From Ideonella paludis (GTDB lineage Bacteria > Pseudomonadota > Gammaproteobacteria > Burkholderiales > Burkholderiaceae_C): 64,000 nt of DNA. The notes beneath the pieces are model-generated. The model was given only the letters and a program-made list of their open reading frames with translations. It searched no databases and was not told where the DNA came from. Position 1 is the first letter of the stretch; each line of letters starts with the position of its first letter. Of the stretch, positions 48,545-56,689 are shown one piece after another. The stretch covers positions 1 to 64,000 of the forward strand of contig NZ_JAGQDG010000010.1 of the NCBI RefSeq assembly GCF_018069865.1, in the 5' to 3' direction. Both the position numbers and the translations under genes were made by a program.

Positions 48545-50224
48545 TCAATTCACCACATTGGCTCGAAGCACTACCAGCAGCTCCCGAGACCGCTTGTTGC
48601 GCAACTCCTTGCGAAACAAGGCCCCAACACCTTCAGCCTGTGACAATCCCGGCGGGCCGCTGTTCTTGTTGTCTTCTGTGCTGTCCATCAAGCCGCCCAT
48701 GACAATGATGGAGCCAGGCTGCATGGCCACCCAGTTACTGGCCGACTTCGTTCGGACCCGAGGTAACTGAACAGAGGCGCCAGAGGCCACGGTTTGCAGC
48801 CCCAGCGTTGCTTCATCGACCGTGGTTTGAGTTGGCGACACGTACAACTCAATCAAGCCTGTGTCCGCCACTCTGCCCCCGACCGTGAACGTCATGCCCG
48901 AGAACAGGGTCGAGGTCACCACTTCAGAGGTTGCACCACCTTGACCCAAGTTGGCCTTGACCGACTGAACATAGCGGATGGTGTCGCCGACCGTCAGGCT
49001 ACTGACGGTTCCACTGCGGAGCCGCAATGTCGGGTTGGCCATGATCTTGACGTTGCCGAACTTGCGAATGGCGTTGACAGTGGCGGAAATACTGTTGTTG
49101 CCGAAGACCAGCCCAGAGCCGCCGGAGGTATTGCCCGCACTGGTCCCGGTGAACTGAAACACCGTTGGCGCTAGGCTGCCACCACCGATGGTGCTCAAGG
49201 GGGGCACGGTGACGGACGTCGCACCAATCACGGAGGCCACATTCTTGGACAGAGCGTTCCAGTCGATGCCAAACGCATGCTCGTCACCCAGCTCAACATC
49301 AATGATCTGAGCATCAATGTCCATCTGCATCGCACCACTCTTGGTGAGACGCTGAATCAAGTCAGAAATAGACTGCACACGCGATGGTTTGGCTCGCACA
49401 AACACCACACCCTTGACTCGATCTACACCGTGGAAGGGCTTTGCACGACCTTGCGCCTTGCCGGCCTCAGCGTCTTCGGTCAGCATGATCTCCACGAGCT
49501 TCATCAATTGCTCAAAGGGATCGGCCTTCAGACCAAAGTCGTCCGTAACCGACTTGACATGTCGAAGCGGAGAGTCTTTGTCAGCCCCCATCAAATCCCC
49601 ACCGACCACCGATGCCAAACTGCTGCGCGAGGCATTCGGATCAATGTAGAACGACTGCGCCACTTCAGTGCTCACGATCACCGAGCGTCCCTGCCCTATC
49701 GAGGCCGCTGAGTCAAAGGTGCGCATGATGTCGGCCAGAGCATCCTTGGCCTCCACATTCGTCATATTGATGTTGACCTTTTGGTTCAAGGCCAAGGCGG
49801 TATCGCTGAGGATCAAGTTGATGCCCAACTCTTTGCCGAGCAACCACACGGTTTGGCGCAGAGTGGCGTCTTTGAGGCTGATGCTGACCGGGCGGCTGGG
49901 CAGCAGCTCGGCCACCTCGTCAGGCATCCATACTGTGCCGCGGCTCACCGGCTTGCCTTGTGTGGCCTCCATGCTGCTGCCCAAGTCCATGCGCAGCTTG
50001 TCCAGCCCCTTGGAATCTTCCATCACGGTAGGAGCGGCCAACATGCGCGGGGCGGACATGGCCTTCAAGCGCTGGGCATACGCCACAGAGTCCGTGGCCA
50101 CATCCACCGTCGAGCAGCCGCCCAGTGTGGCCAAGCATCCCAGTAACAGCAGCAATCGCCAAGAGGAGGCTGTTCGAAGCGCCTGCGGCGAATGCAGGGT
50201 CGTGGAGTGAGGAGAGAAAAACAT
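48545..50224 (-). CDS. Outer-membrane secretin lipoprotein (MshL/PilN-like)
   Basis: The protein has about 559 residues. Its signal sequence ends LATLGG|C, a lipobox, so the secretin is lipid-anchored. N-terminal secretin/STN domains (VSISLKDATLRQTVWLLGKEL) are followed by the C-terminal secretin core (VRAKPSRVQSISDLIQRL, VGDTIRYV, GSIIVMGGLMDST). Lipoprotein secretins are typical of MshL and type IVb PilN systems. The protein forms the outer-membrane gate for the fibre. ATG 50224 is preferred (AAGGAA at six bases); the frame is open to 50260, overlapping the upstream pseudopilin stop by 4 bp. Confidence 0.9.
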   Translation of the reverse strand: MFFSPHSTTLHSPQALRTASSWRLLLLLGCLATLGGCSTVDVATDSVAYAQRLKAMSAPRMLAAPTVMEDSKGLDKLRMDLGSSMEATQGKPVSRGTVWMPDEVAELLPSRPVSISLKDATLRQTVWLLGKELGINLILSDTALALNQKVNINMTNVEAKDALADIMRTFDSAASIGQGRSVIVSTEVAQSFYIDPNASRSSLASVVGGDLMGADKDSPLRHVKSVTDDFGLKADPFEQLMKLVEIMLTEDAEAGKAQGRAKPFHGVDRVKGVVFVRAKPSRVQSISDLIQRLTKSGAMQMDIDAQIIDVELGDEHAFGIDWNALSKNVASVIGATSVTVPPLSTIGGGSLAPTVFQFTGTSAGNTSGGSGLVFGNNSISATVNAIRKFGNVKIMANPTLRLRSGTVSSLTVGDTIRYVQSVKANLGQGGATSEVVTSTLFSGMTFTVGGRVADTGLIELYVSPTQTTVDEATLGLQTVASGASVQLPRVRTKSASNWVAMQPGSIIVMGGLMDSTEDNKNSGPPGLSQAEGVGALFRKELRNKRSRELLVVLRANVVN

Positions 50225-50256
50225 CTTCATTTCCTTGGGCATAGCGTCCACCAACA

Positions 50257-50955
50257 TCAAGCCTCGCCCCCTGATATCCTCAAGAGATAGGTTTGCAATC
50301 CCTCAAGAGTCATGAAACGCAAGGTGTTGCGCACCCCATTCACCGGCTGCGCACAGACGGGCTCGGCACCCGCAGGTTTGGGCACCGTGCGAATTGAATA
50401 CGCCAAATTTTTGCTTCTGAAAGTGCAGTCACCCATGGCGGTGGAGGCGGTATCCCCTGCCAAATAGGGTTGAGCAGCGCTGGCATTGGCATCTTGGTTT
50501 TGTTCACGCAGCACGGCGATCAAGGGTTCGTAGCGCCCACCGGCGTTGCTGCCGTTCCCCCAGCCGTTGCCAGTGCCCGTACCGCCGCTCGAGGTCGGCG
50601 GCATCGCAATTTCAGAGTGCACGCTGTAGGCCACGCTCAGGCTCATGCCCCGAAATTCCCCCACCTCGAAACCCAGCGTCGCCCAGGGCAGAGTTCCGCG
50701 CTGCACCGATGCGCAGTTTTCGTAGCCATCGTCATCGGTGTCAGCACAAGGCAAACGGTTATTGGCCGTCACATAGGCTTGCAACGCGGTTTCAGCCCGC
50801 AACAAGAGTTGGTCAGACAACGCAAACTCGTCCGGCCTCGCGGTGCGGGTGGCCAGCAGCGCCAAAGCGCCCATGACCATCAACACCACCGCCATTTCCA
50901 GCAAGGTGAATCCACGACCCTTACTCGGGGCTTTGTCAGGGTGGCTTACAGACAT
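50257..50955 (-). CDS. Prepilin-like protein (pseudopilin 5)
   Basis: The protein has about 232 residues with prepilin signal KGRG|FTLLEMAVVLMVMGALAL, Glu at +5 present. After the helix comes NNRLPCADTDDDGYENC and then GTLPWATLGF, a motif shared with other pseudopilins in this operon and probably a disulphide-stabilised loop. Start ATG 50955 has GGAG ten bases before; ATG 50964 is an alternative. It is followed closely by the secretin gene. Confidence 0.87.
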   Translation of the reverse strand: MSVSHPDKAPSKGRGFTLLEMAVVLMVMGALALLATRTARPDEFALSDQLLLRAETALQAYVTANNRLPCADTDDDGYENCASVQRGTLPWATLGFEVGEFRGMSLSVAYSVHSEIAMPPTSSGGTGTGNGWGNGSNAGGRYEPLIAVLREQNQDANASAAQPYLAGDTASTAMGDCTFRSKNLAYSIRTVPKPAGAEPVCAQPVNGVRNTLRFMTLEGLQTYLLRISGGEA

Positions 50956-50993
50956 GGCAGGCATACTCCGGAGCGAGGTGTAACTTCAGCGCA

Positions 50994-51704
50994 TTACTGC
51001 GCGGGCTTCGTGCCAGTCGGCACTTGAGGCATAGGCGGCAAGGCTGGTGCGTTGTTCAAGACCTGCTCATGCAGCTTCCGCATCTTTTCAGTGACGGCTT
51101 TGTACTCAGCCTCCGTCAATGTCTTGTCTCCACGCTCTACGCGCTCAGCCATGGCCTGCATGGACTGCAACTCTGCCGAGACTCCCAGCAACAGCTCGTT
51201 GTTCTTGCGGATCGCACTCAGATCAACACCGTTGAGCATGGGGCCGCCATTGGCCACCTCCAGCTCTTTCATCGCGGCCACAACGGCCTTGGGATCAGCA
51301 TTCTTTTGCGTACTCACCTCTCGCAGTCGCTGCGCAGCCATGCGCACCCGCTCCAGGCGCTCGCGCTCCTTGGCCAGTTCGGCGGGCGTGGCATTGGCTT
51401 TGGGCATGGCGGCCTCCACCATCTGCACGGCAGAGGCGGGAAGCCCCATGGCAGAAACGACCTCGGTGGGGCTCTTGGCTTTGAGCCAAGCGGGCGCGGC
51501 CGCCTGAGAGGGTTCGGCGCCAGCCTTTTCGGCCTCACTCGAGGGACTGGGCGTGGTTTGGGCCACGCCTGTGCGCGCCGAAGGGTTGCTCTGCCCAAAG
51601 CTCGTCGCGTTGGCCTCCGATTTCGAACCCAGCACCCACCAGGCCCCCGCACCAGCCACTGCCAGCACGGCCACTGCCACCATGGGTTTAGAGATTGTTG
51701 TCAT
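50994..51704 (-). CDS. Uncharacterised bitopic membrane protein of the pilus-like operon
   Basis: The protein has about 236 residues with an N-terminal membrane helix (MVAVAVLAVAGAGAWWVLG), a low-complexity Ser/Ala/Pro linker and a helical, probably coiled-coil domain (LAKERERLERVRMAAQRLRE) ending in a Pro-rich tail. No family was recognised. ATG 51704 is chosen because AAAGGA precedes it; the longer GTG start at 51725 would overlap the upstream gene. By position and topology it is likely periplasmic and part of the alignment complex. Confidence 0.6.
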   Translation of the reverse strand: MTTISKPMVAVAVLAVAGAGAWWVLGSKSEANATSFGQSNPSARTGVAQTTPSPSSEAEKAGAEPSQAAAPAWLKAKSPTEVVSAMGLPASAVQMVEAAMPKANATPAELAKERERLERVRMAAQRLREVSTQKNADPKAVVAAMKELEVANGGPMLNGVDLSAIRKNNELLLGVSAELQSMQAMAERVERGDKTLTEAEYKAVTEKMRKLHEQVLNNAPALPPMPQVPTGTKPAQ

Positions 51705-51721
51705 GATCTGATTCCTTTCTT

Positions 51722-52210
51722 TCACTGATCTAATTTCACGGTGATGCTGCGTCCCGAGGGACGCTTGATCACAGCCTTGTCGGGGTGCAGTGCCAGCAGC
51801 ACATCACCCCCAGGGAGCTTGGCGCCCACCCCATACGACTCATCGCCCACCACCAATCGAAGGGCTTTGCCCGTGCGCATCACGCCGACGTTCAGGCTGG
51901 CGTAGTCCACCGCACCCAGGTCCTGAGGGGCGGCCGAAGCAGCGGCTGTAGGCTTGGGCGCCAAGCTTTGTTCGAGGAACTCCGCCAGTTCAGCGTCAGA
52001 GGTGTTGGCCTGAGCCGCTTTGACTTGGCTCAGCAACTGTTTTGCCCGCGCCAAGCGCTGGCGGTCAGCGGCGGTCCCACCTTCACTGGCATTTGCGCTT
52101 TCTCCCAGAGCCAGCAGCCTGGGTTGGGCCCACACCCAAACCGCAAGCCCCAGCACGGCCAAGGACAAGGCGGCCACCGCCACGCGCAGCCATTTGAGTT
52201 GGAGGTTCAT
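51722..52210 (-). CDS. PilP/GspC-like protein
   Basis: The 162-residue protein has an N-terminal membrane helix, a short helical linker and a C-terminal beta-rich domain (YGVGAKLPGGDVLLALHPDK, then AVIKRPSGRSITVKL). This resembles the homology-region domain of GspC/PilP, which docks to the secretin. ATG 52210 overlaps the stop of the PilM/PilN-like gene (ATGA). In that case it couples the inner membrane complex to the lipoprotein secretin 1.5 kb downstream. Confidence 0.6.
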   Translation of the reverse strand: MNLQLKWLRVAVAALSLAVLGLAVWVWAQPRLLALGESANASEGGTAADRQRLARAKQLLSQVKAAQANTSDAELAEFLEQSLAPKPTAAASAAPQDLGAVDYASLNVGVMRTGKALRLVVGDESYGVGAKLPGGDVLLALHPDKAVIKRPSGRSITVKLDQ

Positions 52211-53595
52211 CGCACACCGCCTGCCGCACTGCGGTCAATCAAGTAGGTCACCACCTCGCTGCTCTCGGCATCGCCCGCTCCTGCGGCGTTGGCCTGGCTT
52301 GGGCTGCGGCGCGAACGCACCGTGAAGCCCTGGTTCTCTAGCTGCCGCACAAACTGCGACAGCACGGCGGACTTGTTGTCGACTGCGGCAGCCAAGGCCG
52401 CATCCAACCGAATGCCTTTGACCGGCTCCGCCACGCCTGCCTTACGCGGCGTTTTGTCGTCGCGCTCCAGCCCCAAGCTCAGCACCACCATCTCGGGCGG
52501 CACGGCCAGCTTCACCCGACCGAGCCACTCGGCCAATGCGCCAGGTTGTCTATAGCCCGCCGCGAAGGCTTGAGTCAAAAACTCAGCTTGGGTATTGGCC
52601 TCAACTTGGGGCCGGGTTTGGGCGCGCAAGGTTTCCGCTTGGGCACTCAAACCGCTCAGGCGTTGGGCCAATTCCTGGCCAGCCTGGTGGTGGCGCCAGG
52701 CCTGCCACCCCAGCAGCCCAGCCAAGCCGATGGCCACGGCACAGGCCAAGGCGTTGGCCAACTGCACGCGAGGCCAGTGCTGACGGGCCAGCAAGGCGGC
52801 GTGGTCTGCGGCCGGGTTGCAGAGGTCCTTCACCCGAGCTGTGTCAGCCAAGCCCCCCAAGCGTTCAAACTGTCGCCTTAGGGTATTGCCATCCGCCGAA
52901 TTGAACCAAGCCCTCAAGGCCAAGCCCTTAGGCCACCATTCCTCCACCTGCAGCGGCGCATCTGCTGAGGCCGAAGGGGATCGGAAGTCAAAGAGCTCCA
53001 ACTCCGCATAAGCGTAGCGCTGTGATGAACCATCGCCGACAGCCGCCTGCTCCACCATATTGCGCAGGGCGGCATTGACATCGCTGTCCAACCCCATGGG
53101 GGAGGAGCGCAATTGCAAGGCTCCAGACTCCTCCCACACCAAGCACAGAAAGGCCGTGAAGCACATCAAGACCGCTGACTTGGGCGTACAGCGTTGCACC
53201 GCCAGGCCCGGCAACAGGTAGACCGGAATGGCTTCTTCGGCACGCGCCGCATAGGCCATCATCTCCGTCCAGCGGGACAGCGGAATGGCGCTGTAAAGCA
53301 CTTGGTGATGTTCACCGAGCTTGCGAGTGGCATGCACCACCACCTGCACCCGCTCAGCGAAGGTGCCGTTGTCCTCGGCAGTCTTCTGCAGCACTTGGGC
53401 CGCATATTGAACATCGCCGTCGTAATGCGTCAGCTCAGGGATGCTGCCTTCATCCAACCACAGCACACAGCGTGGCCACAGGCCGCTACGAGGCTCAGCA
53501 CTGCGCACTTGGCCCAGATGGAAGCGGTGCCACTCGTCGCGCAAGGCCACCGTGTGGTCGGCTTGGCGAGAGGGAGGAGGAGATCGTTTAAGCAT
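52207..53595 (-). CDS. PilM/PilN-like or GspL-like fusion protein
   Basis: The 462-residue protein has a cytoplasmic domain of about 270 residues, one membrane helix (LANALACAVAIGLAGLLGW), a coiled coil (QELAQRLSGLSAQAETLRAQ) and a PilN-type periplasmic domain (LAEWLGRVKLAVPPEMVVLSL, FVRQLENQGFTVRSRR). This equals a GspL plan, or PilM fused to PilN as in MshI-like proteins. It should connect the ATPase to the periplasmic complex. The actin-like N-terminal motifs are weak. It precedes and overlaps the PilP/GspC-like gene. Confidence 0.65.
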   Translation of the reverse strand: MLKRSPPPSRQADHTVALRDEWHRFHLGQVRSAEPRSGLWPRCVLWLDEGSIPELTHYDGDVQYAAQVLQKTAEDNGTFAERVQVVVHATRKLGEHHQVLYSAIPLSRWTEMMAYAARAEEAIPVYLLPGLAVQRCTPKSAVLMCFTAFLCLVWEESGALQLRSSPMGLDSDVNAALRNMVEQAAVGDGSSQRYAYAELELFDFRSPSASADAPLQVEEWWPKGLALRAWFNSADGNTLRRQFERLGGLADTARVKDLCNPAADHAALLARQHWPRVQLANALACAVAIGLAGLLGWQAWRHHQAGQELAQRLSGLSAQAETLRAQTRPQVEANTQAEFLTQAFAAGYRQPGALAEWLGRVKLAVPPEMVVLSLGLERDDKTPRKAGVAEPVKGIRLDAALAAAVDNKSAVLSQFVRQLENQGFTVRSRRSPSQANAAGAGDAESSEVVTYLIDRSAAGGVR

Positions 53596-53690
53596 GACTT
53601 GGAGGCGTTGGCCGACGGCAGTGCCTCCGTGTCAGAGGCCTGCTCAAGTCGGCATAGAGCCGGTGCAGAGGAGATAGAAGCGATCGACGA

Positions 53691-54455
53691 TCACTGATTC
53701 ATGCGGTAGTGGGCCGTCAGGGTCCCCACTTGGCCGTCGGCCGTGCTGCCGCTGAGCATGGTCTGGTTGTTGGCCCCCCAATCCACGACATTGGCCGTGA
53801 CGCCCTCCAGCCGGAAGGTGCCAGCCGAGGCATTGATCACGCCGTCCAAGCCGTTGTCCAGATTGCGAGCCAAGTCGGGGGTTAGGCCTGTGATCACCAT
53901 GACATTGCCCGCGCCAGACACGGTGCCCGGTGGGTTCCACTGGAAGCAGGCCTGCAACTCTTGGGGATTGCCGTTGGTGTCGAGGTAGGCGTACTTATCT
54001 TCTAGGCCTTTGCCCCGGCCCCGTGGCAGCTCGACACCCGCGCTTTGCAAGATCTCCAGCACATGCTTCTCGGTGCCCGAGGCGTCTTTGGCCTTGGCAT
54101 TGCCCCGCGTAAGTTTGCTGCCGGTCGGTGCGGCCGGCCCGCACAGGGCGAGCGGTGCGGTGACGCCCGACAGGTCACCACCAGTGGGGCCGCTGTAGAG
54201 CGAGCCGTTGACCATCAGTTTGGGGGCGTCCATCTGGTCGCCCAGCGGGAATCCGTAGCGCTGCACAAAGGTGTTGTAGGACAAGGCCCACTGGTTCACA
54301 AAGGTCTGCTTGATGCGCAGGTACTCAGCGTTCTTTTGAGTGTCGCGACCGATCATCACGGCGGCCAAAATGACCCCGATGATGACCATGACGATGGCCA
54401 TTTCCACCAAGGTAAAGCCCTGGGAGGATCGTCGTTGTTGAAGGGAGTGCGTCAT
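53691..54455 (-). CDS. Prepilin-like protein (pseudopilin 4)
   Basis: The 254-residue protein has signal SSQG|FTLVEMAIVMVIIGVIL, with Gly at -1 and Glu at +5. The C-terminal domain has two Cys far apart (PLALCGP, QACFQW). It is longer than a typical major pilin (about 150 residues). The sequence after the helix, MIGRDTQKNAEYLRIKQTFVNQW, suggests an extended helix as in MshA-type or GspH/I-type proteins. It stands directly upstream of the PilM/PilN-like gene. Confidence 0.85.
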   Translation of the reverse strand: MTHSLQQRRSSQGFTLVEMAIVMVIIGVILAAVMIGRDTQKNAEYLRIKQTFVNQWALSYNTFVQRYGFPLGDQMDAPKLMVNGSLYSGPTGGDLSGVTAPLALCGPAAPTGSKLTRGNAKAKDASGTEKHVLEILQSAGVELPRGRGKGLEDKYAYLDTNGNPQELQACFQWNPPGTVSGAGNVMVITGLTPDLARNLDNGLDGVINASAGTFRLEGVTANVVDWGANNQTMLSGSTADGQVGTLTAHYRMNQ

Positions 54456-54491
54456 GATTTCAAATTCGAAAAAAGATGAGTGGTGCGATGC

Positions 54492-55568
54492 TCAATAACG
54501 GGCACCGGTATTCAGGGCTTTCTTGTAACCATCCGAGGTTGACCATGTGGTGGTGTTCACCAGCCCGAGGGTGGCAAGTGCAGGGCGAGCCAAAAAGTCG
54601 TCAAAAAGTCCGGCTCTGGTGTGATAGATAGCCGCGTCCGCCATCAGCAAGCCTTGCGCGGCCATAGCGTCAGCCGTGGCAGCCGCAGCAAACGGCAGTG
54701 AAACGCCGCTGGGCGCGCAATAAGGGCAAGACACCACGCCTACCGCCGCCAGCGTGTTGCCGGTTTGACGAAAGATCTTAGAGCTGCCCTGCAGCGCCTG
54801 GGTTGTGGCCGCCACCGCGTCCAGGTTGAAACTGGCCAATTCCGCCGTCCAGACCTTCATGCGATCGTTGTAGGACTGAGTCAGGAACTCCATGCTCGCC
54901 AACACATTGGCATTCGCCCTCAGTGCATGGGCTCTGACCTGGGTGCAGTTGAGCGCAGCCCACAAGCTGCTGCCGGAGGTATGCAGTGCTCTGTCTTGAT
55001 GCTGGAGATCGGCCTCGGGTAACAAGCTATAGGCGGTATGGGCGGCCTGATTCGTGGCGGTGACCAAGTTCGCCAGCGTTTCGCAGAAGTTCTGCTCTTT
55101 GACGCCAACGGCACCCGCGTTGCCGGTGAATGATTTCACAGGCATGGCCGTCATGGTCTTGAGAATGTCCAGACCGGTGGTCGCCAACACCTTGGCGTCA
55201 AAGCTGTTCACCTGCTGCAGCTCTTTGGCCACCACGCGGTAGCGCATTTGCGCCGCAACCGGCAACGGCAAGCCCAGGGTCTTGACAGGCAAATAGCCTT
55301 CCGTGATGCCGCAGTTTTCGGTGCCGCCAGTGGCCAAGTCTGCGTTGTCTGCCGGGCAAGGCAGGCGGCTGTGCATGGCCGCATAAGCCGTGATGGCCGC
55401 CTGCGCGCGGTGCACCGCTGAGTCTTGGATCACCATGCGCGACTGGGCGTCTTGGCGTTGCACCATGGCGATGATCAAGATCATCAGCAAACCAAAGCAT
55501 GCCAATGCAATCGAGGCCTCGACCAGGGTCACCCCGCTCTGGGTGCGGTAACGATTGATGTGTCTCAT
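54492..55568 (-). CDS. Large prepilin-like protein (pseudopilin 3)
   Basis: The protein has about 358 residues with signal TQSG|VTLVEASIALACFGLLMIL; Val at +1 is unusual but Glu at +5 is kept. The motif HSRLPCPADNADLATGGTEN followed by C and GYLPVKTLGL matches the loop in the other large pseudopilins. The C-terminal region carries VVSCPYC, a CxxC pair. ATG 55568 with GAGGAC ten bases before it is preferred to the open frame up to 55622. The gene follows the next pseudopilin by 10 bp. Confidence 0.82.
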   Translation of the reverse strand: MRHINRYRTQSGVTLVEASIALACFGLLMILIIAMVQRQDAQSRMVIQDSAVHRAQAAITAYAAMHSRLPCPADNADLATGGTENCGITEGYLPVKTLGLPLPVAAQMRYRVVAKELQQVNSFDAKVLATTGLDILKTMTAMPVKSFTGNAGAVGVKEQNFCETLANLVTATNQAAHTAYSLLPEADLQHQDRALHTSGSSLWAALNCTQVRAHALRANANVLASMEFLTQSYNDRMKVWTAELASFNLDAVAATTQALQGSSKIFRQTGNTLAAVGVVSCPYCAPSGVSLPFAAAATADAMAAQGLLMADAAIYHTRAGLFDDFLARPALATLGLVNTTTWSTSDGYKKALNTGARY

Positions 55569-55578
55569 GTTGATGTCC

Positions 55579-56643
55579 TCAATAGTGGCGCATGAAGTGC
55601 TCGCGGAGCTTGCTCTCGGCATCGCTTTGTTCAGCGTTCACGATCTGTGATTGAATGAGTGTGTTCGCCAGCATTGCCGTACTCGTCGCCAAATAGGCTG
55701 CGTCCACGCCTGGTTTCAATGGGTAGGTCAACATGCCGGGCGCAAGACTGGCCTGGGCCATGCCTGCAGCCGTCAAGGTGGCTGCGGCGGTGGGTGTGCC
55801 CGTGACCCAAGAGGTCCCCCCTTGCGACCCTGCCGTCGGAATGGCCGACGAAATGAGCAGGGACTTAGCGGCGTAGTAAGAGGCGTTAGTCGCATCAAAG
55901 GCCAAGCGCTCAGCGTCAGCAGTCACACTCAACACATCGATGGGCAACTGCATGAAGTTGATGAGATTCGCGTGGTCTGAAATGGCGTAATAGGCGGTCA
56001 CCAGGCCATGCAACTCCGACAACAACTCGATGCAACCGTATTGGGCAGCCAGTTCACCGTGGCCTCGGGCCTGAGCGTTCTGGTAGCTGGTGTCCGTGAA
56101 TTCGGCTGTCAAAAAGGCTGCTGTCAGGCCCGATGCCAAGGGTTTTGCACTGCGCTGTAAGTTCAATAAACGCTGGCAAAAATCCGCTCTCGCGAAACTC
56201 TTGCGACTGCTGCCCCCCAATATGCCCGAAGGGCCAGCATTGACGGACTCACCGCGCAGATTCGGCTGGTAGGTATTGACCTGCGTGTCGCTCAGCATGG
56301 CTTCGTCCACCACATAGCGCACCCCACCGGCATCCGGCAGGCCCAGTGCGTCCCAGGGGACCTTGCCCTGCCGGTAACCGGCAACCGACGAAGGCTCCGG
56401 GTCTTTAGGTGGGGGCAGCTTGCCCTTGGCATGCGCGTAGGCCACCAGCGCATGCTCGGCCATGCGGACAGGGTTGAGTTTGTCAGTGGCGCCGCGCTTG
56501 CTGGACATGTCCAACAGGTAAACACCACCGGCCATCAAAGCGCCTAAGATCATCAGGCCAATCGATAGCTCAACCAGGGAAAAGCCACGTGCAGACCTGC
56601 CGGCCCGTAGCCGTGTTCTGGCTTGTATGAGAAGTGAGGTCAT
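55579..56643 (-). CDS. Large prepilin-like protein (pseudopilin 2)
   Basis: The protein has about 354 residues with signal SARG|FSLVELSIGLMILGALMAG, canonical at -1 and +5. The loop KGKLPPPKDPEPSSVAGYRQ then GKVPWDALGL is a Cys-less version of the motif in its neighbours. ATG 56643 has GGAG seven bases upstream. Together with neighbours of similar size it suggests an initiation/tip complex of large minor pseudopilins. Confidence 0.82.
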   Translation of the reverse strand: MTSLLIQARTRLRAGRSARGFSLVELSIGLMILGALMAGGVYLLDMSSKRGATDKLNPVRMAEHALVAYAHAKGKLPPPKDPEPSSVAGYRQGKVPWDALGLPDAGGVRYVVDEAMLSDTQVNTYQPNLRGESVNAGPSGILGGSSRKSFARADFCQRLLNLQRSAKPLASGLTAAFLTAEFTDTSYQNAQARGHGELAAQYGCIELLSELHGLVTAYYAISDHANLINFMQLPIDVLSVTADAERLAFDATNASYYAAKSLLISSAIPTAGSQGGTSWVTGTPTAAATLTAAGMAQASLAPGMLTYPLKPGVDAAYLATSTAMLANTLIQSQIVNAEQSDAESKLREHFMRHY

Positions 56644-56689
56644 GGGGTACTCCGTCTTCAAAGGGGGATTCAGCACAGATTTCTCGGGC